This document shows positions 37,754 through 47,348 of a DNA stretch of 64,000 bases, one piece after another. The stretch spans positions 372,001 through 436,000 of the forward strand of contig CALSNJ010000001.1 in assembly GCA_943787745.1 (NCBI GenBank), written 5' to 3'. Below the pieces are notes generated by a model. The model did no database searches. It was not told the DNA's origin and saw only the letters and a program-made list of their open reading frames with translations. The position numbers and the translations under genes were made by a program. This stretch comes from an uncultured Alphaproteobacteria bacterium (lineage in GTDB: Bacteria > Pseudomonadota > Alphaproteobacteria > UBA6615). Numbering within the stretch: the first letter of the stretch is position 1; every line of letters starts with the position of its first letter.

Positions 37754-39472
37754 CTACATGGATTTCCGGTTCTTCGGAATGATTGGCAGCAGCAGATGTG
37801 AGGGATGTTTGGGTCCCGTGTGGATGGTGGTCTTGCCGCCGAAGATTTCCTTGGGACGATCCGTCGGGTGGTCATGCAGAAACACACCCGAGCCGCGCGA
37901 GGGCACGTAAGCGTCCACGGCAGGACCCGGTCGATCGAAATCCTGACCGGAAATGTTCAGGGCGATCTGGAAGCCTTTTGGCAACACGATGCACTGGGGC
38001 CAGATTTCCACATCCACCTCGTAGATCTCACCCGGGATCAGCATCTGTTTGTCATCATGGGTGTGATAGGGGCGCCAGGGTTCGGATTTCTCTTCATCAA
38101 GCTTGCGATGGGAGACCCGGAGCCAGCCCTGTGCCAGGGGTGTCTTGGGATCGACCGTGCCCTGGAAATGGACCTCGCGACCCTTGTCGGAGAAGGCCTG
38201 CATGGTCACGAACAGATCACAATCCTCTGTGGTGGAAGACACATACAGCTTGGCCACCATCGGACCCGTGATCTCGGTTTCGCGTTCCAGCGGTGCTGTG
38301 CGCCATGTGATGCCCCGGGTTAGCGCGCGGAATTCCTTGCCGCGTTTGGCCTTCGGCGCTTTCCAGTCGAGCTTGCCTTTGCCACCGGCATCGAGGAACA
38401 GCTTGGTCCACTTCGTGCCTTTGAGCGGCCATTCGCTTTCCTTGCGCAGTTCCACGTCATCGGTGAAGGGGCGGCGCAGATTGACCCAGACGCGGGGCTC
38501 CTTGTTCCAGCCGTTCTTCTCGCCCTTCAGGTAGTAGTCGAAGAAGCGTTTCTGCAACTCCATGCCGTATTCCAGATAGAACCATTCTTCATGGCGACCG
38601 GGATGGCCCTCGAGCCATTTCTCCTTGGAAGCGGCTTGTGTGAAGGCTTCGAAATTGCCGCGTGGATGCAGACCAAAGCCAGCCCAGCTCGCAGGGCTGA
38701 GGAAGGGGACCTTGACCTTGTCCCAATCCGGCGAACGGGACTGGTACCAGTCATCGTCCATTTCCCGAATGCGAAAGTTCTCCAGCGTGTCGGCACGGTT
38801 TTCTTTGAGCTCACGTGCGGACAGCTTGGCTGGACCTGTTGCGCTTTCGCCCATCCAGCGGTCCTTTGGTCCTTTGGCGTTGCCGTGTTGAACGGCTTCG
38901 ACCTGACGCGGATACCAGATTTCCATGAACTTGTTCGACAGGATGCCGCCATGGCGTGCCCAGTCACGGTAGTGATCGGCTGCACCCTCCCACGGGATCA
39001 TCGCGGACAGATGCTTGGGCTGGAGGGCGGCCACCTGCCACTGGTTGATGGCGTAGTAGGAGACGCCGTTGAGGCCGACCTTGCCGTTCGACCAGCTTTG
39101 CTGTCCGGCCCATTCGATGGCGTTGGCATAGTCCTGAGTCTCGCGCGGCGAGAAGATATCCAGATAGCCCGGTGACCGACCGGCACCACGTGAATCGAGC
39201 CGCACACAGGCATAGCCCCAGGGAACCCAGATTTCCGGATCGACCGTTTCCCAGGTGAGCCAACGATGCTCCGAACCGGGGAGAATATCCGGGTGCATTT
39301 TGAGGAGCGATTCCCAGAGTGGCTTATAGTGTTCCTGATACTTCACGCCCTTGCCGTAAGGGCCGCCAGCCATGACGATGGGAACTTTGGCTTTGGTGTC
39401 AGGGCGATACACATCCGCCCGCAAAACGACGCCGTCATCCATTTTGATGGGTAAGTCACGTTCGATGATCAT
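37754..39472 (-). CDS. CocE/NonD family hydrolase (X-Pro dipeptidyl-peptidase type)
   Basis: MIIERDLPIKMDDGVVLRADVYRP, YACVRLDSRGAGRSPGYLDIFSPRETQDYANAIEWAGQQ, GLNGVSYYAINQW. Confidence 0.94.
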   Translation of the reverse strand: MIIERDLPIKMDDGVVLRADVYRPDTKAKVPIVMAGGPYGKGVKYQEHYKPLWESLLKMHPDILPGSEHRWLTWETVDPEIWVPWGYACVRLDSRGAGRSPGYLDIFSPRETQDYANAIEWAGQQSWSNGKVGLNGVSYYAINQWQVAALQPKHLSAMIPWEGAADHYRDWARHGGILSNKFMEIWYPRQVEAVQHGNAKGPKDRWMGESATGPAKLSARELKENRADTLENFRIREMDDDWYQSRSPDWDKVKVPFLSPASWAGFGLHPRGNFEAFTQAASKEKWLEGHPGRHEEWFYLEYGMELQKRFFDYYLKGEKNGWNKEPRVWVNLRRPFTDDVELRKESEWPLKGTKWTKLFLDAGGKGKLDWKAPKAKRGKEFRALTRGITWRTAPLERETEITGPMVAKLYVSSTTEDCDLFVTMQAFSDKGREVHFQGTVDPKTPLAQGWLRVSHRKLDEEKSEPWRPYHTHDDKQMLIPGEIYEVDVEIWPQCIVLPKGFQIALNISGQDFDRPGPAVDAYVPSRGSGVFLHDHPTDRPKEIFGGKTTIHTGPKHPSHLLLPIIPKNRKSM

Positions 39473-39617
39473 GGTGTTTTCCTCCCGGTCATGGCGGCCG
39501 TTATTGGTTCAGCCGGTCTGTTTGGCGGGTACAAGCAGTCGATCAGTACCCGCTCTTGATTTCCACTATAAGAAACATTTCCTGTGGGACATAGTGAAGA
39601 AACCCAGAATTCCGCGG

Positions 39618-39629
39618 TTGTCCGGACAA
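39618..39629. promoter_or_regulatory. 12-bp perfect palindrome TTGTCCGGACAA upstream of the 39740 amidohydrolase
   Basis: Same dyad as at 30767-30780; in the 39472-39740 divergent intergenic region. Confidence 0.6.
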
Positions 39630-39739
39630 ATCTGATTCGCTCTGTTTGGGCGTTTTCACGCTGTGAAACTTTAGATTCGCATCCGCAATCGCAATCGCTA
39701 CCATCGCGCCAACAACAATTCTGAGGCAGGGGGAAGAAC

Positions 39740-40708
39740 ATGGCGACGTCGACAGGCGAGCAGGTCATCGCAATTGAAGAGCATTACTGGGACCCCAATC
39801 TGGTCGCCCAATACGCCGAAGCAGACAAAATCGGTGGGGCTGGCAAGCTGCGCCCAAAACTTGAAGATCTGTATGACGAGCGAATTGCCGAGATGGATTC
39901 AGCCGGCATCGATATTCAGGTGTTGTCCCACGGCGCACCCTCGACCCAGCGTCTCGACCCTTCCAGTGCTGCGGAAATTACCCGCGCGGCCAACGACCGC
40001 CTGAAAGAGATCGTGGACGAGCGCCCGGATCGCTTTGCCGCCTTTGCCAATTTGCCGACACCGGACCCGGAGGCTTGTGCTGACGAACTCGAGCGTTGCG
40101 TCGACAAGCTCGGCTTTAAGGGGGCAATGATTCATGGCCTTACCCATGGTGTCTTTTTTGATGACCCAAGATTCTGGCCGATATTTGAACGGGCGCAGGC
40201 GTTGGATGTGCCGCTCTATATGCATCCGGCTGTGCCGGACCCGACCGTCGTCGAGAGATACTATCAGCCCTATGTGAAAGATTTTCCGGCACTGCTCAAT
40301 GCGGGCTGGGGCTTCACGGTTGAGACCGCCACCCAGTGTATCCGGCTGGTGCTCAGCGGTGTGCTCGACAAATACCCCGAGACAAAAATTATGGTCGGTC
40401 ATCTGGGTGAGGGCCTGCCGTTCCTGCTGTGGAGGATCGACCACGCGCTTTCGCGCCCCGGCAACAAACCTCTGTCTTTTCGCGAAGTGTTCAGCCGAAA
40501 TTTTTACATCACCACCAGCGGGAATTTCTCGGACCCGGCGATGGTGTGTTCGTTGCAGGAGATGGGGGCGGATCGTATTCTGTTTTCTGTTGATTGGCCG
40601 TTCGTCCCCAACGGACTGGCAACTGATTGGATCGAACGTCTGCAGCTCAACGCTGAAGACAAAGCCAAAATTCTTAACGGCAACGCCAAGCGTCTTCTCA
40701 AGATATAG
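39740..40708 (+). CDS. Amidohydrolase family protein (TIM-barrel, ACMSD/decarboxylase-like)
   Basis: IAIEEHYWDP, DERIAEMDSAGIDIQVLSHGAP, GHLGEGLPFLLWRIDHAL, RILFSVDWPFVPN. Confidence 0.92.
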   Translation: MATSTGEQVIAIEEHYWDPNLVAQYAEADKIGGAGKLRPKLEDLYDERIAEMDSAGIDIQVLSHGAPSTQRLDPSSAAEITRAANDRLKEIVDERPDRFAAFANLPTPDPEACADELERCVDKLGFKGAMIHGLTHGVFFDDPRFWPIFERAQALDVPLYMHPAVPDPTVVERYYQPYVKDFPALLNAGWGFTVETATQCIRLVLSGVLDKYPETKIMVGHLGEGLPFLLWRIDHALSRPGNKPLSFREVFSRNFYITTSGNFSDPAMVCSLQEMGADRILFSVDWPFVPNGLATDWIERLQLNAEDKAKILNGNAKRLLKI

Positions 40709-40731
40709 AACCCCGACAAGAGAGTTTTTCA

Positions 40732-41937
40732 ATGCCACATACTCCGGCAGCATCTGTCCTTGACCACATCACCGTGCTTGATCTGACCCGGGTCCGTTCC
40801 GGCCCGACCTGCGTTCGACAGCTGGCGGATTGGGGCGCAAACGTCATCAAGGTGGAAATGCCACCCGCTGTCGAAGGCGGGGCGTCTCTTGGTGGTTCAC
40901 GCCATGGATCGGACTTCCAGAATCTCCATCGTAACAAGCGATCACTGGCGCTGAATCTCAAGGATGAGGCTGGCAAGGAGGTGTTCTACAAGCTGGTGGC
41001 GGACGCCGACGTGGTGGTTGAGAATTATCGGCCGGATGTGAAAACCCGGCTCGGGATTGATTATGACGCCCTCTCGGCAATCAACCCGCGGATCATTCTG
41101 GCCAGTATTTCCGGTTTTGGTCAGGACGGGCCCTACGCCAAACGCCCGGGCTTTGACCAGATTGCCCAGGGTATGGGGGGACTGATGTCGATCACGGGCC
41201 TGCCCGGTCAGGGGCCTGTGCGGGTCGGTATCCCGATTGCCGATCTGACGGCGGGGTTGTTTGCCGCGCAGGGAATCATGCTCGCGCTGCTCGAGCGGGA
41301 GAAGTCCGGCAAGGGCCAATGGTTGCACACCTCGCTGCTCGAGGCGCAGACCTTCATGCTCGATTTTCAGTCCGCGCGCTGGCTTGTCGATCAGGAAATC
41401 CCCCAACAGGCGGGGAACAACCACCCGACAAGCATTCCCACCGGGGTTTTTGAGACCGCAGATGGGCATATGAATATTGCTGTTGCCGGGCAGGAAATCT
41501 GGGGGCGGTTCTGCCGGGCGCTCGACCATGAAGACTGGATGTCTGATCCTGATTTTGTGGATGCGCCGGCCCGGTCAGAAAACCGGGACCGTCTGAACGC
41601 CGCGATCGGCGAATGTATCGCAGCGAAAACCACCGCCGAGTGGGTCGAAGCCTTCAATGGTCTCGGTGTTCCATGCGGGCCGATCAACAATATTGGCGAG
41701 TTGTTTGCTGACGAACAGGTCGCGCATCTGGGGTTGGCCCAACCGCTGACCTCACCCGTATTGGGTGAGATGCAGTTTGTGCGCCAGCCATTCTCGCTGA
41801 CCCGGACGCCGAGTTCATTCGCGGTGGCGCCGCCCGAGGTCGGTGAGCACACACAGGAAGTTCTGGCCGATCTTGGCTATGACGAAGATGAGATTGCGGC
41901 CTTGCACGAAGGCGGCGTTGTTTCATCGGGGGAATAG
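40732..41937 (+). CDS. CaiB/BaiF family CoA-transferase
   Basis: VLDLTRVRSGPTCVRQLADWGANVIKVEMP, SISGFGQDGPYAKRPGFDQIAQGMGGLMSITG. Confidence 0.95.
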   Translation: MPHTPAASVLDHITVLDLTRVRSGPTCVRQLADWGANVIKVEMPPAVEGGASLGGSRHGSDFQNLHRNKRSLALNLKDEAGKEVFYKLVADADVVVENYRPDVKTRLGIDYDALSAINPRIILASISGFGQDGPYAKRPGFDQIAQGMGGLMSITGLPGQGPVRVGIPIADLTAGLFAAQGIMLALLEREKSGKGQWLHTSLLEAQTFMLDFQSARWLVDQEIPQQAGNNHPTSIPTGVFETADGHMNIAVAGQEIWGRFCRALDHEDWMSDPDFVDAPARSENRDRLNAAIGECIAAKTTAEWVEAFNGLGVPCGPINNIGELFADEQVAHLGLAQPLTSPVLGEMQFVRQPFSLTRTPSSFAVAPPEVGEHTQEVLADLGYDEDEIAALHEGGVVSSGE

Positions 41938-41947
41938 GAGAACACAC

Positions 41948-42493
41948 ATGGATACAACCATTCGGCCAAACCTGACCCATGCGGGCCTCTGGGTCCGCGA
42001 GTCAGCCGTGATGGAAGCCTTTTACACCCGGGTCATGGGCTTTCATGTCAGCGATCGCGGATTTGTGGAGCGGTACAACGGCAACATCACCTTCATGTCG
42101 AACGATCCGACAATCCATCACCAGGTGATCCTGGCAGAAGGTCGCCCGGACGACGTTCCGAGTACAATTAATCAACTGTCATTTCTGGTGAAGTCTCTCG
42201 ACGAATTGCGGGTGATGTATCGCCGGGTTGTGGCGGAAGGTGTGGAGAATCTGCTGCCGCGCAACCACGGGAATGCTTGGTCGGTCTATTTCGATGACCC
42301 GGAGGGCAACAATATCGAGGTTTACCTCGACTCCCCTTTCCACGTGCCCCAGCCCTTCGGCGAGTATCTCGATTTCGATCTGTCGAATGATGAGATCATG
42401 AAACTCACTGAAGATATGTGCCGGGCAACAGAGGGTTTTTTGCCGCGCGCGGAGTGGTCGGCGAAAATGGCGGCAGCTCGGGACGAGGCCTAG
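41948..42493 (+). CDS. VOC family protein (glyoxalase/extradiol dioxygenase fold)
   Basis: LTHAGLWVRESAVMEAFYTRVMGFHVSDRG; DDPEGNNIEVYLD. Confidence 0.92.
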   Translation: MDTTIRPNLTHAGLWVRESAVMEAFYTRVMGFHVSDRGFVERYNGNITFMSNDPTIHHQVILAEGRPDDVPSTINQLSFLVKSLDELRVMYRRVVAEGVENLLPRNHGNAWSVYFDDPEGNNIEVYLDSPFHVPQPFGEYLDFDLSNDEIMKLTEDMCRATEGFLPRAEWSAKMAAARDEA

Positions 42494-43296
42494 CTGCTCG
42501 GTGTCACGTCGAGCCGCGCCACAATTCCTTTGAGACGATCATCGGGGGCCGGATAACGGTCAAGTACCAACGGGTCATGGCCCGGTACGATATGGCCGGG
42601 AGTTTCGGCATGGGCTTCGAGCGTCTCATAGGCACGCACCATCTCGCCCATATTGTAGATGACCGGGAATGGGGTGCGCGTCTCCAGGTTTTCGTAGAAA
42701 TGCGTGACGTCCGAGGCCAGCACGACCCAGCCACGTTTTGTCAGCACTTTGACGAATTGCAGGCCCATGGAGTGGCCGCCCACATGGTGCAGCGTGATGC
42801 CGGGCGCCAGTTCGGCTGCGCCATCGTAAAAGGCCACCCGACCCTCGAAGACGTTGCGGACCATATCGGTGACATGGTCGACGGTGAAGGAGCGGCTCAT
42901 CACGTGGTTGCACATATGGGGGCCCGTGGCGAAATGCATCTCCTTTTCCTGAAGATGGAAGCGCGCCTGCGGGAACTGGGCATGGCCGCCGATATGGTCG
43001 TAATGAAGATGAGTCACGATGACGTCGGGCACGGTGTTGGCCTGGATGCCGATGGTTTCCAGACCCTCGGTCACGCTGCGAATTAGCGTGCGCCCGCGTT
43101 TCGTGGCTTCGTCGGAATCAAAGCCCGTGTCGATGATGATGGTCCGCTCAGGCGAAACCGCAGCCCAGACGTAATAATCAATGGGCATGGGCGCATCGTC
43201 ATGTGGATCACCACCGAAAAAACTTTCGCGGCGGGTGCGCTCGGCCAAGGTCGCGTACTTGACCGCATAAAGCTCCCAGATTTGCGGTGATGTCAT
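42490..43296 (-). CDS. MBL-fold metallo-hydrolase (N-acyl homoserine lactonase-like family)
   Basis: IVTHLHYDHIGGHAQFPQARFHLQEKEMHFATG; VVLASDVTHFYENL; IVPGHDP. Confidence 0.92.
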   Translation of the reverse strand: MTSPQIWELYAVKYATLAERTRRESFFGGDPHDDAPMPIDYYVWAAVSPERTIIIDTGFDSDEATKRGRTLIRSVTEGLETIGIQANTVPDVIVTHLHYDHIGGHAQFPQARFHLQEKEMHFATGPHMCNHVMSRSFTVDHVTDMVRNVFEGRVAFYDGAAELAPGITLHHVGGHSMGLQFVKVLTKRGWVVLASDVTHFYENLETRTPFPVIYNMGEMVRAYETLEAHAETPGHIVPGHDPLVLDRYPAPDDRLKGIVARLDVTPSS

Positions 43297-43332
43297 GCTT
43301 TCCTCTCCAGATGTTCTCTCGGCTATACTCCC

Positions 43333-44253
43333 GTGAACATGCTGGCTGAAAACCAACCGGCGAACGGGGGAACCACGTTGAATACAGTCTACGGTTTTAT
43401 TGGCCTTGGGAATATGGGCGCGCCGATGTGCGCAAATCTGGTCGCGGCAGGCATGTCCCTACGGGTGTTTGACGCGGCGGGAACCGCAGAACGGACCCCC
43501 CAAGGCGCTGTCGTTGGCGATAGCATTGCTGATCTGGCCGCCAACACGGACACGATTTTCCTGAGCCTGCCGGATGGGAAGGTTACCCATGCGGTCTGCG
43601 AAGAAGTTCTCTTGGCAGCGGATCGTCGTGTGTCCCGGATCGTTGATTTTTCGACGACAGGACCCGAAGCGGCGGGTGCAATCGGCGCAAAGCTTGGAGC
43701 TGCCGGGATCACCTTTGTCGATGCGCCTGTCAGTGGCGGACGTGCCGGGGCCGTTGCGGGCAGTCTGACCGTGATCGCATCCGGGCCGGGTGGGGATGTG
43801 GCACAGCTTTCCGCCGCGTTCGATGCTGTTGGTGGGAACACCTTTCACGTGGGCGCGGTGCCCGGGCAGGCACAGGCCGTTAAACTGCTCAACAATTTCC
43901 TGTCGGCCACGGCCATGGCGGCGACGTCGGAGGCGGTGTTGTTTGGCCAAAAATTTGGTGTCGATATTTCCACCATTCTCGATTGCGTGAATGTGTCGAG
44001 CGGACGGAATACGGCATCCGCAGACAAGTTTCCCAATCGGGTGGTGACCGGGTCTTATGACGCCGGGTTTGCCACGGCGCTGATGACCAAGGATGTGGCC
44101 CTGTACCTGGAGCAGGTGCGTGTGGCAGGAACACCTGAGAATATTGGTGCGGTCGTCTCTGCGCGCTGGAACGCAGCGCTGACAGATATGCCGGAGAGTG
44201 ACTTTACGGAAATCTATCGCCACATCGCGGGCGAGAGCAAAACAGGGGAGTGA
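43333..44253 (+). CDS. NAD(P)-dependent oxidoreductase, 3-hydroxyisobutyrate dehydrogenase family
   Basis: VYGFIGLGNMGAPMCANLVAAG, FVDAPVSGGRAGAVAGSLTVIASG, KLLNNFLSATAMAATSEAV. Confidence 0.93.
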   Translation: MNMLAENQPANGGTTLNTVYGFIGLGNMGAPMCANLVAAGMSLRVFDAAGTAERTPQGAVVGDSIADLAANTDTIFLSLPDGKVTHAVCEEVLLAADRRVSRIVDFSTTGPEAAGAIGAKLGAAGITFVDAPVSGGRAGAVAGSLTVIASGPGGDVAQLSAAFDAVGGNTFHVGAVPGQAQAVKLLNNFLSATAMAATSEAVLFGQKFGVDISTILDCVNVSSGRNTASADKFPNRVVTGSYDAGFATALMTKDVALYLEQVRVAGTPENIGAVVSARWNAALTDMPESDFTEIYRHIAGESKTGE

Positions 44254-44259
44254 GGACGT

Positions 44260-45018
44260 ATGACGACCAATGAAGGAAAAGTGGCACTGGTGACCGGTGC
44301 GTCGTATGGGCTTGGCGCGATGACGGCAGATTATCTCGCACGTGACGGCTTTGATGTGGCGGTCACGGACCTGAAGGTGGAGGATCTGTCCGATACCATT
44401 GCGTTGATCGAGAAGCATGGCCGCAAGGCTTTCGCCACGGCGCTTGATGTGCGCTCGGTTGATAGCATTGATGCCGCGCTCGCGGCGACGATCGAGGGCA
44501 TGGGCAAGATTGATGTTCTGATCAACAATGCCGGCGTGCCGCTTTCCAAGCCGGCTCTCGATGTCGAACCGGAAGAGTTCGACAATGTGCAGAACATCAA
44601 TGTGCGTGGCTGCTACTTTATGTGTCAGCGTTTCGCGCGGCACCTGGTGGATACCGATCGCCCGGGCAACATCGTTAATCTCGCTTCGACTTTCGCCGTG
44701 ATCGGCGTGCCCGGTGTGTCGGTTTACGGCATCTCAAAAGCTGCCGTCGCGGGTATCACGCGGCACCTGGCGGCCGACTGGGCCAAGTACAACATCCGCG
44801 TGAATGCGGTCGGTCCGGGCGCCACGGAAACAAAAATCCGCGCGGCGAACTTTGCGGCGAACCCGGAAGTGCGCGAGTGGAATCTCAGCCGTATTCCGAT
44901 GGGGCGCTTCGGTGAACCGGAAGACACAGCCGAAGCCGTTGCGTTTCTGGCTGGCAACAAGTCGGAATACATCAACGGACATCTTCTCGTCGTCGACGGC
45001 GCGCTGACCGTCACCTGA
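44260..45018 (+). CDS. SDR family oxidoreductase
   Basis: VALVTGASYGLGAMTADYLA, INNAGVPLSK, YGISKAAVAGITRHLAADWAKYNIRVNAVGPGATET. Confidence 0.94.
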   Translation: MTTNEGKVALVTGASYGLGAMTADYLARDGFDVAVTDLKVEDLSDTIALIEKHGRKAFATALDVRSVDSIDAALAATIEGMGKIDVLINNAGVPLSKPALDVEPEEFDNVQNINVRGCYFMCQRFARHLVDTDRPGNIVNLASTFAVIGVPGVSVYGISKAAVAGITRHLAADWAKYNIRVNAVGPGATETKIRAANFAANPEVREWNLSRIPMGRFGEPEDTAEAVAFLAGNKSEYINGHLLVVDGALTVT

Positions 45019-45041
45019 TTGACCCGACCCGGGCCTCGCCC

Positions 45042-45084
45042 TTCGTCAGGCTCAGGGTGAGGCCCTCATGTTGAGCCTGACGAA
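45042..45084. repeat. Dispersed inverted repeat, copy 2 (TTCGTCAGGCTCA / TGAGCCTGACGAA)
   Basis: Perfect 13-bp arms, same consensus as the 23586 copy, between convergent genes. Confidence 0.82.
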
Positions 45085-45107
45085 ATATGAGGGTCGGGGG
45101 CGTGGTT

Positions 45108-46082
45108 TCAGTCGGAGGCCGGGTCGTAATAGATCATGGCCTCCGGCATGGTTCCGCCGGCGTTGAAGCCGCCTTCGACGATTTCGCCGCGCGCGATATT
45201 GATCTTCGGCAGCACGCCATCGGCCTGCACCACATAAAGATGCGTACTGTCATCGGTGAAGAGCACGTGGAACGGCTCACCGGGTAACGGGATTGATTTG
45301 CGTTGATCCGGGTTTGTTGGATCGAGCAGTTCCAGAAAGCCCTGATCATCGTCTTCGTTGTAAGTCGAGACGACAAGATGCGCGCCATCGGGTGAAACAA
45401 ACGGCCAGCCCGGTACACCAGCAAGGGCGTGGGTGCTCTGGAGCGTGCGAGTGGCGCAATCGATGACATGCAGGAGCGGGCGATAGAAATCGCCGACGAA
45501 CAACTGTGTTCCATCGTGAGACACCCGGATCGCCTGTGCGCCGACGGGCACCGGAATGCGCGCCACGATCTCACGCGAAGCCATATTGATCTCGGTGATG
45601 ACCGGAAATTCCTTGGCGGAGACATAGAGCGTGTTGCCGTCAGGCGCGGCGGCAAAGAAATGCCCCGGGGTTTCCAGCCAAAGCGTATGTTCGATCTTCC
45701 AATTGTCGGGATCAATCACAAGCACGCACCGGCTGCCATCGACGGTCACCCAGATTTTTCCGTCCGCCCCTGTAACCAGCGCATGCGGTCCTTTGTAGAG
45801 GTCCAGATCGATATGACCGGCGAGTGTCATGGTCGTCAGGTCAACCACACCGATGCGGTTGTCGGGAATATTCGGGCCGTAATCCGAGCTGCCGTAAAGC
45901 GAGACGAAGGCACGGGTGCCGTCTTTCGAGAGGGTGATCTCGTGGGGCTTGGAGGTCTCGCGGGTGCCGACCTCGACACAAGCGACGATGTCACCGGTTT
46001 CGGCATTCAATGCGGTCAGGCTGACATTTTCCTTTACCGTGAGCAGGATCAAACGGTCTTGGGATGTGGTGTTCTCGTTCAT
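45108..46082 (-). CDS. YVTN-type beta-propeller repeat protein
   Basis: Repeated HEITLSKDGTRAFVSLYGSSD / VSHDGTQLFVGDF / VSPDGAHLVVSTY blades. Confidence 0.87.
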   Translation of the reverse strand: MNENTTSQDRLILLTVKENVSLTALNAETGDIVACVEVGTRETSKPHEITLSKDGTRAFVSLYGSSDYGPNIPDNRIGVVDLTTMTLAGHIDLDLYKGPHALVTGADGKIWVTVDGSRCVLVIDPDNWKIEHTLWLETPGHFFAAAPDGNTLYVSAKEFPVITEINMASREIVARIPVPVGAQAIRVSHDGTQLFVGDFYRPLLHVIDCATRTLQSTHALAGVPGWPFVSPDGAHLVVSTYNEDDDQGFLELLDPTNPDQRKSIPLPGEPFHVLFTDDSTHLYVVQADGVLPKINIARGEIVEGGFNAGGTMPEAMIYYDPASD

Positions 46083-46201
46083 CGGTATCTCCTTGCCAGA
46101 CATAGTAGCCGATCACGAGAAAGGTTTGCGGGTATTGGTTCGTGTCGGACCAACCGTTAGACTCCGGTATAACAAGCCAGACGTCACGGCAGGGGGCCGC
46201 C

Positions 46202-47341
46202 TTGGATTTTCAGCTATCCGAAGAACAGATCGCCATACAGGACATGGCGCGCCAGTTTGCGACCGAGGAAATGCTCCCGCACGCCGAAAAATGGGACGAC
46301 GAGATGATTTTCCCGGTCGAGGCGCTGCGGGATGCCGCTGCCCTCGGTTTGGCTGGAATTTATTGTGGCGAGGAACATGGCGGTTCGGGCCTCGGACGAC
46401 TTGATTCGACGATTATCTTTGAGGAGCTGGCGAGCGCCTGTCCGTCGACGGCGGCCTATATCTCGATCCATAACATGTGTGCCTGGATGATCGACAGTTT
46501 TGGCAACGACGCGCTGCGCGCGAAGTTCGTTCCCAGGCTGATGACCATGGAGCATTTTGCAAGTTATTGCCTGACCGAACCCGGCGCCGGGTCAGACGCG
46601 GCGTCCCTGCGCAGCACGGCCGTGCGGGATGGTGACCATTACGTGCTGAATGGGTCCAAGGCGTTTATTTCGGGCGGCTCTGCGGCGGATGTCTATGTCT
46701 GCATGGTGCGCACTGGTGAAGACGGCCCCAAGGGCATCAGCTGCATCGTGGTTGAAAAGGACTCACCGGGACTGTCCTTCGGCAAGCTGGAAAAGAAGCT
46801 GGGCTGGAACAGCCAGCCGACCGCAGCTGTGATTTTCGAGGATTGCCGGGTGCCGGTGGAGAACCTCGTGGGGGCGGAAGGTGACGGTTTTGCAATTGCC
46901 ATGAAGGGCCTTGATGGCGGGCGTCTGAATATCGGTGCGTGCTCCGTTGGTGGCGCGCGCGCCTGCCTGGATGCGAGCCGCGACTACATGAAGGATCGCA
47001 AGCAGTTCGGTCAGCCGTTGGCAGATTTTCAGGCGCTTCAGTTTCGTCTGGCTGACATGGCGACCGAGCTTGAATCCGCCCGGCTGATGATCCATCGGGC
47101 GGCCTGGATGCTCGACAACAACGCCCATGGCACCACGGTTGCGGCCGCGATGGCCAAGCGCGTGGCGACAGACACCGGCTTTGATGTGGTCAATCAGGCG
47201 CTGCAGCTGCATGGCGGCTATGGCTATCTCAAGGAATTCCCGATTCAGCGCTATCTGCGCGACTTGCGGGTGCACCAAATTCTCGAAGGCACCAACGAAA
47301 TCATGCGCGTGATCATCTCGCGCGATATTTTAAGACAGTAG
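46202..47341 (+). CDS. Acyl-CoA dehydrogenase (isobutyryl-CoA dehydrogenase-like)
   Basis: [78 protein letters not shown] extends to 46142 but TTG at 46202 fits the family start. Confidence 0.94.
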   Translation: MDFQLSEEQIAIQDMARQFATEEMLPHAEKWDDEMIFPVEALRDAAALGLAGIYCGEEHGGSGLGRLDSTIIFEELASACPSTAAYISIHNMCAWMIDSFGNDALRAKFVPRLMTMEHFASYCLTEPGAGSDAASLRSTAVRDGDHYVLNGSKAFISGGSAADVYVCMVRTGEDGPKGISCIVVEKDSPGLSFGKLEKKLGWNSQPTAAVIFEDCRVPVENLVGAEGDGFAIAMKGLDGGRLNIGACSVGGARACLDASRDYMKDRKQFGQPLADFQALQFRLADMATELESARLMIHRAAWMLDNNAHGTTVAAAMAKRVATDTGFDVVNQALQLHGGYGYLKEFPIQRYLRDLRVHQILEGTNEIMRVIISRDILRQ

Positions 47342-47348
47342 GTACTCC

